The notes under the pieces: model-generated
The model's database searches: none
What the model was told of the DNA's origin: nothing
Seen by the model: the letters and a program-made list of their open reading frames with translations, nothing else
From: Streptomyces barkulensis
GTDB lineage: Bacteria > Actinomycetota > Actinomycetes > Streptomycetales > Streptomycetaceae
DNA: 64,000 bases
Direction: 5' to 3'
Assembly (NCBI RefSeq): GCF_002843305.1
Contig: NZ_PGSG01000025.1
Coordinates: 62,001 to 126,000 of the forward strand
Shown: positions 24,041-31,752 of the stretch, one piece after another
Numbering within the stretch: position 1 is the stretch's first letter
How the letters are laid out: every line of letters begins with the position of its first letter
Program-made: the position numbers and the translations under genes

Positions 24041-25605
24041 GCAACGACCAGCAGGGGCCGTTCCGGCAGGACGGCCGGCCCGTACCTCCTCCGGCGCCCG
24101 AGGGCGGCTGGGGAGGCGAGTACGACGGCGACTCCACCGCCTTCATACAGCTTCCCGAGAATCTGCCGGGTCCGTACCAGTACGGGCCCGCCGACGGGCC
24201 CGGAGGCATGCCCGAGCCGCTCGCCGCGCCGGGCACCGGACACGGCTGGGAGCCGCCAGCCATCGACCCCGGCGCCCCCCCGGCGCCGGGGAGCCGGACT
24301 CCGCTGACCCCGGAGGCCACCACCGACCCGGCGGCCCCGGTGCAGTGGACCATGCCGTTCGCCGGGAACCAGGCGGAGCCCGCGGAGTACGCGGACCCCG
24401 CCTCCTTCGGCGAGCCCCCGCGGCCCGAGGGCGAGCGGACCCCGCCGCAGGGCGCGGCCGCCGCCATGGGGCAGGGCGCCGCGGCGGCCCTGGCCGGCTC
24501 GCACGAGGCGCGTGTACGGCAGCAGCGCCGTCCGCGGGAGACGGAGGACCCCGGCGGCGACTGGAGCGCGGTACCCGCGCCCGGCGCGACCGGCCAGTGG
24601 TCGATCCCGTTCGCGGCCGCGGGCAGCCCCGACGACTCCGGCGAGTACCTGGCCGCCGCGGCGGCGGGGCGGGTGCCCGAGCCGCCGCCGGCCCGCGGTC
24701 CGGGGGAGGCGGACGACCCGGGGGCACACGCCCCGGAGGCACACGACCGGGAGACGGCTGAGCCGGGGGACACGGCTGAGCCGGGGGATACAACGGAGAC
24801 GGCGGAGCCGGGGGAGCCGGGCACGAAGGACGCTCCGGAGGCCGAAGACGCCCCGGACGCCCCGGATGTCCCGGACGCGGGGGAGCCGCCCGCCGACCAG
24901 CCCGCCGACCCCTCCGTGCCGCGCGCCGCCGAGGTCGACAGCGAGCACCCGCACGTCTCGTACGTCCTGCGCGTCAACGGGTCCGAGCGGCCCGTGACCG
25001 ACGCCTGGATCGGCGAGTCCCTGCTCTACGTGCTGCGCGAGCGCCTCGGCCTGGCGGGCGCCAAGGACGGCTGCTCGCAGGGGGAGTGCGGGGCCTGCTC
25101 CGTCCAGGTCGACGGGCGCCTGGTCGCCTCCTGCCTGGTGCCCGCCGCGACCACCGCCGGATCCGAGATCCGCACCGTCGAGGGACTGGCCCAGGGCGGC
25201 AAGCCCTGCGACGTGCAGCGGGCGCTCGCCGCCTGCGGCGCCGTGCAGTGCGGCTTCTGCGTGCCCGGCATGGCGATGACCCTGCACGACCTCCTCGAGG
25301 GCAACCACGACCCGACGGAGCTGGAGACCCGCCAGGCCGTCAGCGGCAACCTCTGCCGCTGCTCCGGCTACCGGGGCGTGCTCGACGCCGTCCGCACGGT
25401 CGTCGCCGAGCGCGAGGCCGCGGCCGCCGCGCTCGCCGAGGTCCGGGAACGGGAGGCCGAGGCACGGGAGGCCGGGGCCGCGGGCCACCGCACCGGCGAC
25501 GGCGGGGAGCGGGGCGACGGCTCCCGCGTCCACATCCCGCACCAGGCCGGGCCGGCATCGCCCCGCACCCACCACGACCCGCCGCAGGACGGAGGCGCGC
25601 AGTGA
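24037..25605 (+). CDS. Molybdenum hydroxylase 2Fe-2S subunit with long disordered N-terminal extension
   Basis: 522 residues, about three times the usual 160-170. Residues 1-~305 are Pro/Glu/Ala-rich and probably disordered, with two related motifs VQWTMPFAGN and GQWSIPFAAAG followed by EY, and acidic TAEPGD-like repeats. The C-terminal part is a standard two-cluster ferredoxin domain: GCSQGECGACSVQVDGR for the plant-type cluster and GAVQCGFCVPGMAM plus NLCRCSGYRGVLDAV for the helical cluster. It relays electrons between the Mo and FAD subunits. The extension may be an adaptor or localisation segment. GTGA overlap with the next gene. Confidence 0.88.
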   Translation: MSNDQQGPFRQDGRPVPPPAPEGGWGGEYDGDSTAFIQLPENLPGPYQYGPADGPGGMPEPLAAPGTGHGWEPPAIDPGAPPAPGSRTPLTPEATTDPAAPVQWTMPFAGNQAEPAEYADPASFGEPPRPEGERTPPQGAAAAMGQGAAAALAGSHEARVRQQRRPRETEDPGGDWSAVPAPGATGQWSIPFAAAGSPDDSGEYLAAAAAGRVPEPPPARGPGEADDPGAHAPEAHDRETAEPGDTAEPGDTTETAEPGEPGTKDAPEAEDAPDAPDVPDAGEPPADQPADPSVPRAAEVDSEHPHVSYVLRVNGSERPVTDAWIGESLLYVLRERLGLAGAKDGCSQGECGACSVQVDGRLVASCLVPAATTAGSEIRTVEGLAQGGKPCDVQRALAACGAVQCGFCVPGMAMTLHDLLEGNHDPTELETRQAVSGNLCRCSGYRGVLDAVRTVVAEREAAAAALAEVREREAEAREAGAAGHRTGDGGERGDGSRVHIPHQAGPASPRTHHDPPQDGGAQ

Positions 25606-27944
25606 GCAGTGACGCGGTGACCGCCACCCCGGCCCAGGGAGTGCCCCTCACCGGTACGGCAGCGGGGCAGGAGGCCGAGCAGGCGCGGCACGGACTCGGA
25701 GCCTCGCTCCAGCCCGCCGACGCACTCGCCAAGGTCCAGGGGACCTTCCCCTACGCCGCCGACCTGTGGGCCGAGGGGCTGTTGTGGGCCGCCGTGCTGC
25801 GCTCCCCGCACCCGCACGCCCGCATCGTCTCCGTCGACACCGCGCCGGCCGCCGAGATGCCCGGCGTGCGGGCCGTCATCACCCATGAGGACGTGCCCGG
25901 CGACGCCACCCACGGCCGCCGGGTCGCCGACCGGCCCGCCTTCGCCCGCGACACGGTGCGCCACCACGGCGAGCCCATCGCCGCCGTCGCCGCCGACCAC
26001 CCCGACACCGCGCGGCTGGCCGCCGCCGCCATCGCGGTCGAGTACGAGATCCTGGAGCCGGTCACCGATCCGGAGAAGGCCTTCGAGGCCGAGTCGATCC
26101 ACCCGGACGGCAACCTGATCCGGCACATCCCCCTGCGCTACGGCGACGAGTCCGTCACCGGGGAGGTGGTCGTCGAGGGCCTGTACCGCATCGGCCGCCA
26201 GGACCCGGCCCCCATCGGAGCCGAGGCCGGACTCGCCGTGCCGCGCACCGACGGCGGAGTGGAGATCTACACCGCCTCCACCGACCCGCACACCGACCGC
26301 GATCTGGCCGCCGCCTGCTTCGGGCTCCGCCCCGAGCAGGTCAAGGTCGTCGTCACCGGCGTCCCCGGAGCCATGGCCGACCGCGAGGACCTGAGCGTGC
26401 AGCTCCCGCTCGGTCTGCTGGCGATGCGGACGGGCTGCCCGGTCAAGCTCGCGGCCGGCCGCGAGGAGTCCTTCCTCGGCCACGCCCACCGCCACCCCAC
26501 CCTGCTGCGCTACCGCCACCACGCCGACTCCGACGGCCGGCTGGTCAAGGTCGAGGCGCAGATACTGCTGGACGCCGGCGCCTACGCCGACGACTCCGCC
26601 GACGCGCTGGCCGCCGCCGTCTCCTTCGCCGCCGGCCCGTACGTGGTACCCCACGCCGCGATCGACGGCTGGGCCGTGCGCACCAACAACCCTCCGTCGG
26701 GCCATGTGCGCGGCGAGGGCGCGATGCAGGTGTGCGCCGCGTACGAGGGCCAGATGGACAAGCTCGCCGCCAGGCTGGGCATGGACCCGGTCGAGCTGCG
26801 GATGCGCAACGTCATGGCCACCGGCGACCTGCTGCCCACCGGCCAGACCGTCACCTGCCCCGCACCCGTGGCCGAACTGCTGCGCGCGGTGCGTCAGGCG
26901 CCGCTGCCGCCGCTGCCCGCCGACGGAGCGGACGGCGCCCCGGGCCCGGAGGAGTGGCTGCTGCCCGGCGGCCCCGAGGGCGCCGGCGACCCCGGCGCGG
27001 TGCGGCGCGGCATCGGCTTCGCGCTGGGCATGGTCCACATGCTGGGGGCGGAGGGCGCCGACGAGGTGTCCACGGCCACGGTGAAGGTCGACGGGCCCGT
27101 CGCCACGGTGATGTGCGCGGCCGTGGAGACCGGACAGGGCTTCTCCACCCTCGCCCGGCAGATCGTCCAGGAGATCCTCGGCGTCGAGGAGGTGCACGTC
27201 GTCGCCGTCGACACCGACCAGCCCCCGGCCGGACCGGGCGCGCGCGGGCGCCACACCTGGGTCTCGGGCGGCGCGGTGGAACGGGCCGCCAAGATGGTCC
27301 GCACCCAGCTCCTCCAGCCGCTGGCCGCGAAGTTCGGGATGTCCACCGAGCTGCTGACCATCGCCGACGGAAAGATCACCTCCTACGACGGAGTGCTCAG
27401 CACCACCGTCGCCGAGGCCCTGGAGGGCAAGGAGCTGTGGGCCACCGCCCAGTGCCGCCCCCACCCCACCGAGCCGCTGGACGACACCGGCCAGGGCGAC
27501 GCCTTCGTCAGCCTGGCCTTCGCCGCGATCCGGGCCGTGGTGGACGTGGACGTGGAGCTGGGTACGGTCCGGGTGGTGGAGATGGCCGTGGCCCAGGACG
27601 TGGGCCGGGTCCTCAACCCCCAGCAGCTGCGCGCCCGGATCGAGGCGGGCGTCACCCAGGGCGTCGGCGCCGCCCTCACTGAGCACCTGCGGGTCTCGCG
27701 CGGCGTGGTGCGCCACCCCGACCTGACGGCCTATCCGCTGCCGACCGCGCTGGACGCCCCGGACATCCGGATCGTGGAGCTGGTCGAGGAGCGGGACGTG
27801 GTCGCGCCCTTCGGCGCGAAGTCGGTCAGCGCGGTGCCGGTGGTGGTCTCCCCGGCGGCGGTGGCGGCGGCGGTGCGCGCGGCGACCGGACGCCCGGTCA
27901 ACCGGCTGCCGATCCGCCCGCAGGCCGCGGTGGCCAACCCCTGA
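25602..27944 (+). CDS. Molybdopterin-binding subunit-like protein (xanthine dehydrogenase family), catalytic Glu missing
   Basis: 780 residues from a GTG overlapping the upstream stop. The overall fold of a Mo-cofactor subunit is clear: LGASLQPADALAKVQGTFPYAADL, VLRSPHPHARIVSVD, PVKLAAGREESFLGHAHRHP, and AAVETGQGFSTLARQIVQEILG. Two landmarks are degraded. The cofactor loop GGGFGGK is replaced by GVPGAMADRED, and the C-terminal KGVGEPP motif with the catalytic Glu reads AKSVSAVPVV, so Glu becomes Ala. Either the protein has altered chemistry or is a pseudo-enzyme that keeps the electron-transfer complex. Substrate unknown. Confidence 0.82.
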   Translation: MSSDAVTATPAQGVPLTGTAAGQEAEQARHGLGASLQPADALAKVQGTFPYAADLWAEGLLWAAVLRSPHPHARIVSVDTAPAAEMPGVRAVITHEDVPGDATHGRRVADRPAFARDTVRHHGEPIAAVAADHPDTARLAAAAIAVEYEILEPVTDPEKAFEAESIHPDGNLIRHIPLRYGDESVTGEVVVEGLYRIGRQDPAPIGAEAGLAVPRTDGGVEIYTASTDPHTDRDLAAACFGLRPEQVKVVVTGVPGAMADREDLSVQLPLGLLAMRTGCPVKLAAGREESFLGHAHRHPTLLRYRHHADSDGRLVKVEAQILLDAGAYADDSADALAAAVSFAAGPYVVPHAAIDGWAVRTNNPPSGHVRGEGAMQVCAAYEGQMDKLAARLGMDPVELRMRNVMATGDLLPTGQTVTCPAPVAELLRAVRQAPLPPLPADGADGAPGPEEWLLPGGPEGAGDPGAVRRGIGFALGMVHMLGAEGADEVSTATVKVDGPVATVMCAAVETGQGFSTLARQIVQEILGVEEVHVVAVDTDQPPAGPGARGRHTWVSGGAVERAAKMVRTQLLQPLAAKFGMSTELLTIADGKITSYDGVLSTTVAEALEGKELWATAQCRPHPTEPLDDTGQGDAFVSLAFAAIRAVVDVDVELGTVRVVEMAVAQDVGRVLNPQQLRARIEAGVTQGVGAALTEHLRVSRGVVRHPDLTAYPLPTALDAPDIRIVELVEERDVVAPFGAKSVSAVPVVVSPAAVAAAVRAATGRPVNRLPIRPQAAVANP

Positions 27945-27966
27945 GCACCGCCGGCCCCGGCGGCGC

Positions 27967-29226
27967 TCAGCCCCGGGGGCGGGGGAACAGGGCGGGGGAG
28001 GCCTGGGTGAGGCTGGCGCCGGTGTGCGCGTCGCGGCGCACCGGCTCGGGGCCGTACCAGTCCAGGCACATCACGGTCGCGTCGTCCTTCAGCTCGCCTC
28101 TGTTGGCGTCCAGGACCGCCATGGTCAGGATCTGGGTCGCCTCGCGCGGATGGAGCTCCTGGGTGTCCTTGAGCAGCGCGGGCAGGTCGACGAGCCGGGA
28201 GCGGCGGTCCAGCATCCCGTCGGTGAGGATGACCAGCCGGTCACCCGGCCGCAGCTCCATCCCCTGCACCTCGTACAGGCGCTGCGAGGGGACCCCGAAG
28301 GGCAGGTTGACCCTCAGCCCGACCTCCTCCACCCTGCCGCCCCGCAGCAGCAGGGGCCAGGGGTGGCCCGCGTTGACGAGCGAGACCCGCCCGTCGCGCA
28401 GGCCCACCCGCAGCAGCAGCCCCGTCGCCATGGCGCCGCCGCTGTGGTCGACCATGGCCCGGTGGGCCCGCCGCGCCTGCTCGGCCAGGTCGCAGCCCGC
28501 GCGGCGCGCGCCCCGCAGGGCGCCGACCAGCAGGGTGGCGAGCATGGCGGCGTTCACCTCGTGGCCCATGGCGTCGGTGACGGACAGGTGCAGGGTGTCG
28601 CGGTCCAGGGCGTAGTCGAAGGTGTCCCCGCCGACGTTGCCCGCCGGCTCCAGCGCTCCGGCCACCGCGAACTGCGCGGCCTCGCACGACAGCGAGGAGG
28701 GCAGCAGATTGTGCTGGATCTCGGCGGCCAGACTGAGCGGGGCCGTCCGCTGCCCCCACTGGTAGAGGTCGGTGAAGCGCTGGTTGGCGATGACGATGTA
28801 GGCCAGTGTGTGGGCGGCCCGGCTGATCTCCCGCAGCGTCCTGCGGTCCGGATCGGCCGGGACGCGCACCTCCAGCACACCGATGGAGTCCCCGCGGTTG
28901 GTGACCGGGGCGAGCACCCGCTGTCCGCTGTCCCCGTCGACGGAGCCGGCCAGCCGCAGCCGCTGGGTGCGGATCACGTCGCCGTAGACGGTCCCGAACA
29001 GCGGGATGGTCTCCGTGCTCTCGCCCGTCCCGACCTCGCCCGCCGTGCTCATCCGCACCACCGACTGCCGTGCCAGGTCGGTGATGAGGAACGACACCGA
29101 GGTCGCGCCGAAGCGCCGCTTGAGTTCCCGGGCCACCACATCGACGGACTCCACCGGCGACGCGGCCTCCGCCGCCGCCAGGATCCCCGTGTGGGTGCCC
29201 CGTTCGGTGTCGTACTCGACCGTCAT
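27967..29226 (-). CDS. PP2C-family SpoIIE-type serine phosphatase with GAF-like sensor
   Basis: 419 residues from ATG at 29226 with an AGGGGAGTTGACG RBS. Residues ~20-170 form a GAF-like domain (FGATSVSFLITDLARQSVVR, TVYGDVIRTQRLRLAG, VLAPVTNRGDSIGVLEV). After a linker (AEIQHNLLPSSLSCEAAQFA) the phosphatase has metal-binding aspartates in NVGGDTFDYALDRDTLHLSVTDAMGHEVNAAM and RLVILTDGMLDRRS, and the closing KDDATVMCLDW. Such proteins act as anti-sigma-antagonist phosphatases in the many Streptomyces partner-switching cascades. No kinase or antagonist gene lies beside it. Convergent with the Mo-subunit gene, 22 bp apart. Confidence 0.9.
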   Translation of the reverse strand: MTVEYDTERGTHTGILAAAEAASPVESVDVVARELKRRFGATSVSFLITDLARQSVVRMSTAGEVGTGESTETIPLFGTVYGDVIRTQRLRLAGSVDGDSGQRVLAPVTNRGDSIGVLEVRVPADPDRRTLREISRAAHTLAYIVIANQRFTDLYQWGQRTAPLSLAAEIQHNLLPSSLSCEAAQFAVAGALEPAGNVGGDTFDYALDRDTLHLSVTDAMGHEVNAAMLATLLVGALRGARRAGCDLAEQARRAHRAMVDHSGGAMATGLLLRVGLRDGRVSLVNAGHPWPLLLRGGRVEEVGLRVNLPFGVPSQRLYEVQGMELRPGDRLVILTDGMLDRRSRLVDLPALLKDTQELHPREATQILTMAVLDANRGELKDDATVMCLDWYGPEPVRRDAHTGASLTQASPALFPRPRG

Positions 29227-29564
29227 CGTCAACTCCCCTCGCCGGAACACGCTCGTTCCGGGCCGTCGTCGGCGCGCTCCGGCCCTCCACCCCGGATGCC
29301 GCGCCCGTCAAGATCCGCTGCCGTGCCTTCTGTGGTCCGTATGCCCCGGCTTTCCGTTTCAGTGCGCGCGGCCGTGCGGCGAGCCCCGCTGCCGGTCGTG
29401 CGGCGGGCCGTGCGGGCGCCCCCCCCGGAGCGGGGCGAACCGCCCGGGAACACGCTCCTCCGGGCCGGCGGAAGACCCCTTCCCGGAGACCTGGGTCCGA
29501 AGGACGAGCCGGTCACCGCCCTATGACAGGCGCCAGTGTCGGAGACGGGCCTTACTCTGAGCGC
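29227..29564. promoter_or_regulatory. Divergent promoter region, phosphatase / MFS transporter
   Basis: 338 bp. CGGAAC-ACGCTC-GTTCCG at 29243-29260 is a perfect 6-bp inverted repeat just upstream of the phosphatase RBS, a candidate operator; GGAACACGCTC recurs near 29449. The rest shows no coding character. Confidence 0.45.
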
Positions 29565-31073
29565 ATGACCGCACTCGACGACGAGCTCGACGGCCCCCCG
29601 GTCGGGGACCTCGGCACAGTGGCCCCCGTCACCCCCGTCCTCACCCCCGTCCTCACCCCGGTGCCCACACCGGAGGCGGACGGCGGGGTGCTGGGCCGCA
29701 CCTACCGGGCGCTGACCCTGGGCATCGTCTCCGTCGTCCTCCTCATCGCCTTCGAGGCCACGGCCGTCGGCACGGCCATGCCCGTCGCCGCCGACCGGCT
29801 CGACGGGGTGTCGCTGTACGCCTTCGCCTTCTCCGCCTACTTCACCACCAGCCTGCTGGGCATGGTCGCCGCCGGCCAGTGGTGCGACCGCAGCGGGCCG
29901 CTGGCGTCGCTGGCCGCCGGGATCGGGTCCTTCGCCGTCGGCCTGCTGCTGTCGGGCACGGCGGCGCAGATGTGGGTCTTCGTCCTCGGCCGCGCGGTGC
30001 AGGGCGTCGGCGGCGGCCTGGTGATCGTCGCGCTGTACGTCACCGTCGGCCGCGCCTACCCCGAGCGGCTGCGGCCCACGGTGATGGCCGCCTTCGCGGC
30101 CTCCTGGGTGATCCCGGCCGTCGTCGGACCGCTGATCGCCGGCACGGTCACCGAGCAGCTCGGCTGGCGCTGGGTGTTCCTGGGCATCCCCGCCCTGGTC
30201 GTCCTGCCCATCGCGGTCATGCTGCCGCCCCTGCGGCGGGCCGCCGCGGGGCCGCCGCCCGGCGGTGCGAGGCCGCCGGACCGCCGGCTGATGCGGCTGG
30301 CGGTGGCGGTGTCGCTGGGGGCCGGGCTCCTCCAGTACGCCGGCCAGGACCTGCGCTGGATCTCCCTGGTACCGGCCGCGGCCGGGGCGGCCCTGATGGT
30401 CCCGGCCGCGCTCGGACTGCTGCCGCGCGGCACGTTCCGCGCCGCGCGCGGGCTGCCGACGGTGGTGCTGATGCGCGGCATCGCGGCGGGATCGTTCATC
30501 GTGGCGGAGAGCTTCGTTCCGCTGATGCTGGTGAGCCAGCGCGGGCTGTCGGTGACGATGGCCGGCCTCTCCCTCGCGGCGGGCGGCGCGACCTGGGCGC
30601 TGGGCTCCTTCCTCCAGTCCCGGCCCTTCGCCGAGGCGCACCGGGAACGGCTGGTGCGGTACTGCATGGTGCTGGTGACGGCGGGGATCGCGGCCACACC
30701 GCTGGTGCTGCTGGAGTCCGTGCCGGTGTGGACGGCGGCGGTCGCGCAGGCGGTGGGCTGCTTCGGGATGGGCGTGGTGATCTCGTCCACGAGCGTGCTG
30801 CTGCTGAAGCTGTCGAAGCCGGAGGAGGCGGGCGCCAACTCCGCCGCCCTCCAGCTGAGCGACGGGCTGTCCAACATCGTGCTGCTCGCCGCCTGCGGCG
30901 CGCTCTTCGCGGGCCTGGGCGGCGGCGCGGTGTCGGTGGGGCACGGCGCGGGCCAGGCGGCGGGCGCCGCCTCGGCCTCCCACCCGGCGGCGTTCGTGGC
31001 GGTCTACCTCCCGGCGGCGGCGGTCGCCCTGGCGGGCGCCCTGGTGGCGGGGCGGCTGCGGGCGGGGAGGTGA
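29565..31073 (+). CDS. MFS transporter, 14-TM-type drug exporter family
   Basis: 502 residues. A Pro/Thr-rich cytosolic N-terminus (TPVLTPVLTPVPTPEAD) precedes 12-14 hydrophobic helices. The motif-A-like loop is AAGQWCDRSGPLASL after helix 2, and motif C-like VIPAVVGPLIAGTVTEQLGWRWVFLGIP follows helix 5, typical of proton-driven exporters. Substrate cannot be predicted. It is monocistronic or leads into the toxin-antitoxin pair 43 bp downstream; no regulator of TetR/MarR type is adjacent. Confidence 0.88.
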   Translation: MTALDDELDGPPVGDLGTVAPVTPVLTPVLTPVPTPEADGGVLGRTYRALTLGIVSVVLLIAFEATAVGTAMPVAADRLDGVSLYAFAFSAYFTTSLLGMVAAGQWCDRSGPLASLAAGIGSFAVGLLLSGTAAQMWVFVLGRAVQGVGGGLVIVALYVTVGRAYPERLRPTVMAAFAASWVIPAVVGPLIAGTVTEQLGWRWVFLGIPALVVLPIAVMLPPLRRAAAGPPPGGARPPDRRLMRLAVAVSLGAGLLQYAGQDLRWISLVPAAAGAALMVPAALGLLPRGTFRAARGLPTVVLMRGIAAGSFIVAESFVPLMLVSQRGLSVTMAGLSLAAGGATWALGSFLQSRPFAEAHRERLVRYCMVLVTAGIAATPLVLLESVPVWTAAVAQAVGCFGMGVVISSTSVLLLKLSKPEEAGANSAALQLSDGLSNIVLLAACGALFAGLGGGAVSVGHGAGQAAGAASASHPAAFVAVYLPAAAVALAGALVAGRLRAGR

Positions 31074-31115
31074 AACCATGTGCACGCGGCACCGTCCGGC
31101 CCATAGCGTTGGGCC

Positions 31116-31256
31116 ATGAAGACGAACCGCGGCGCCGCAGGACGCCTTCGGACTTCCGCCGAGCCGGGCGAGCGCGCCTCCCGCGAGAAGGCGGTGCGCG
31201 AGACGGCCGGCCGCGAGGCCGCCAGGTGGCGTGAACTTCTGGAGCGGCTGAAGTGA
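31116..31256 (+). CDS. Small putative antitoxin of a Doc-type toxin
   Basis: 46 residues, MKTNRGAAGRLRTSAEPGERASREKA at the start and a C-terminal amphipathic helix AGREAARWRELLERLK. The last codons overlap the toxin start (GTGA), the arrangement typical of type II toxin-antitoxin operons. It is much shorter than Phd (about 73 aa) and has no recognisable DNA-binding fold; the C-terminal helix could be the toxin-neutralising segment. Assigned from context rather than homology. Confidence 0.6.
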   Translation: MKTNRGAAGRLRTSAEPGERASREKAVRETAGREAARWRELLERLK

Positions 31257-31645
31257 GTTTCTTCCACCTCACCCCCGAAGAGGTCCTGACCGTCACCGAA
31301 TACGCCTGCGACGACATGCGGGTGGCCGTGCGCGACGCCGGCCTGCTGGAGTCGGCGGCGCACCGTCCCGCGGCCTCGGCGTTCGGCGAGGAGGTGTACC
31401 CGGACGTGTTCGGCAAGGCCGGGGCCCTGCTCCAGGCGCTGGCGATCAACCATCCGTTCGTCGACGGCAACAAGCGGACGGCGTGGCTGTCGTGCGTGAC
31501 GTTCCTGTCGCTGAACGGCGAGCGGCTGCGTCCCGACATCGACGCCGCCGAGGAACTGGTGATCGCGGTGGCGACCGGGGAACTGGACGACGCCCGGCTG
31601 ATCGGCGAGCGGCTGCGCCTGCTGCGGGACACCGCCGATCCGTGA
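31253..31645 (+). CDS. Doc-family toxin (Fic fold)
   Basis: 130 residues from GTG at 31253. Contains HPFVDGNKRTAWLSCVTFL (~residue 62), the HxFx(D/N)GNKR motif of Fic/Doc proteins; with the Asp-Gly version typical of Doc, these enzymes phosphorylate EF-Tu and block translation. Length matches Doc. Its partner is the overlapping 46-residue ORF upstream. Confidence 0.88.
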   Translation: MSFFHLTPEEVLTVTEYACDDMRVAVRDAGLLESAAHRPAASAFGEEVYPDVFGKAGALLQALAINHPFVDGNKRTAWLSCVTFLSLNGERLRPDIDAAEELVIAVATGELDDARLIGERLRLLRDTADP

Positions 31646-31752
31646 TGTGGACCGCACCCCGGTCCGCTCCCCGGGATGTCACCCGGATGGCGGACCGGGC
31701 GCCCCGGTAGTCTGACGCGGTTGCCGATCGCCGACCCAGTTCAGCGGAGACC

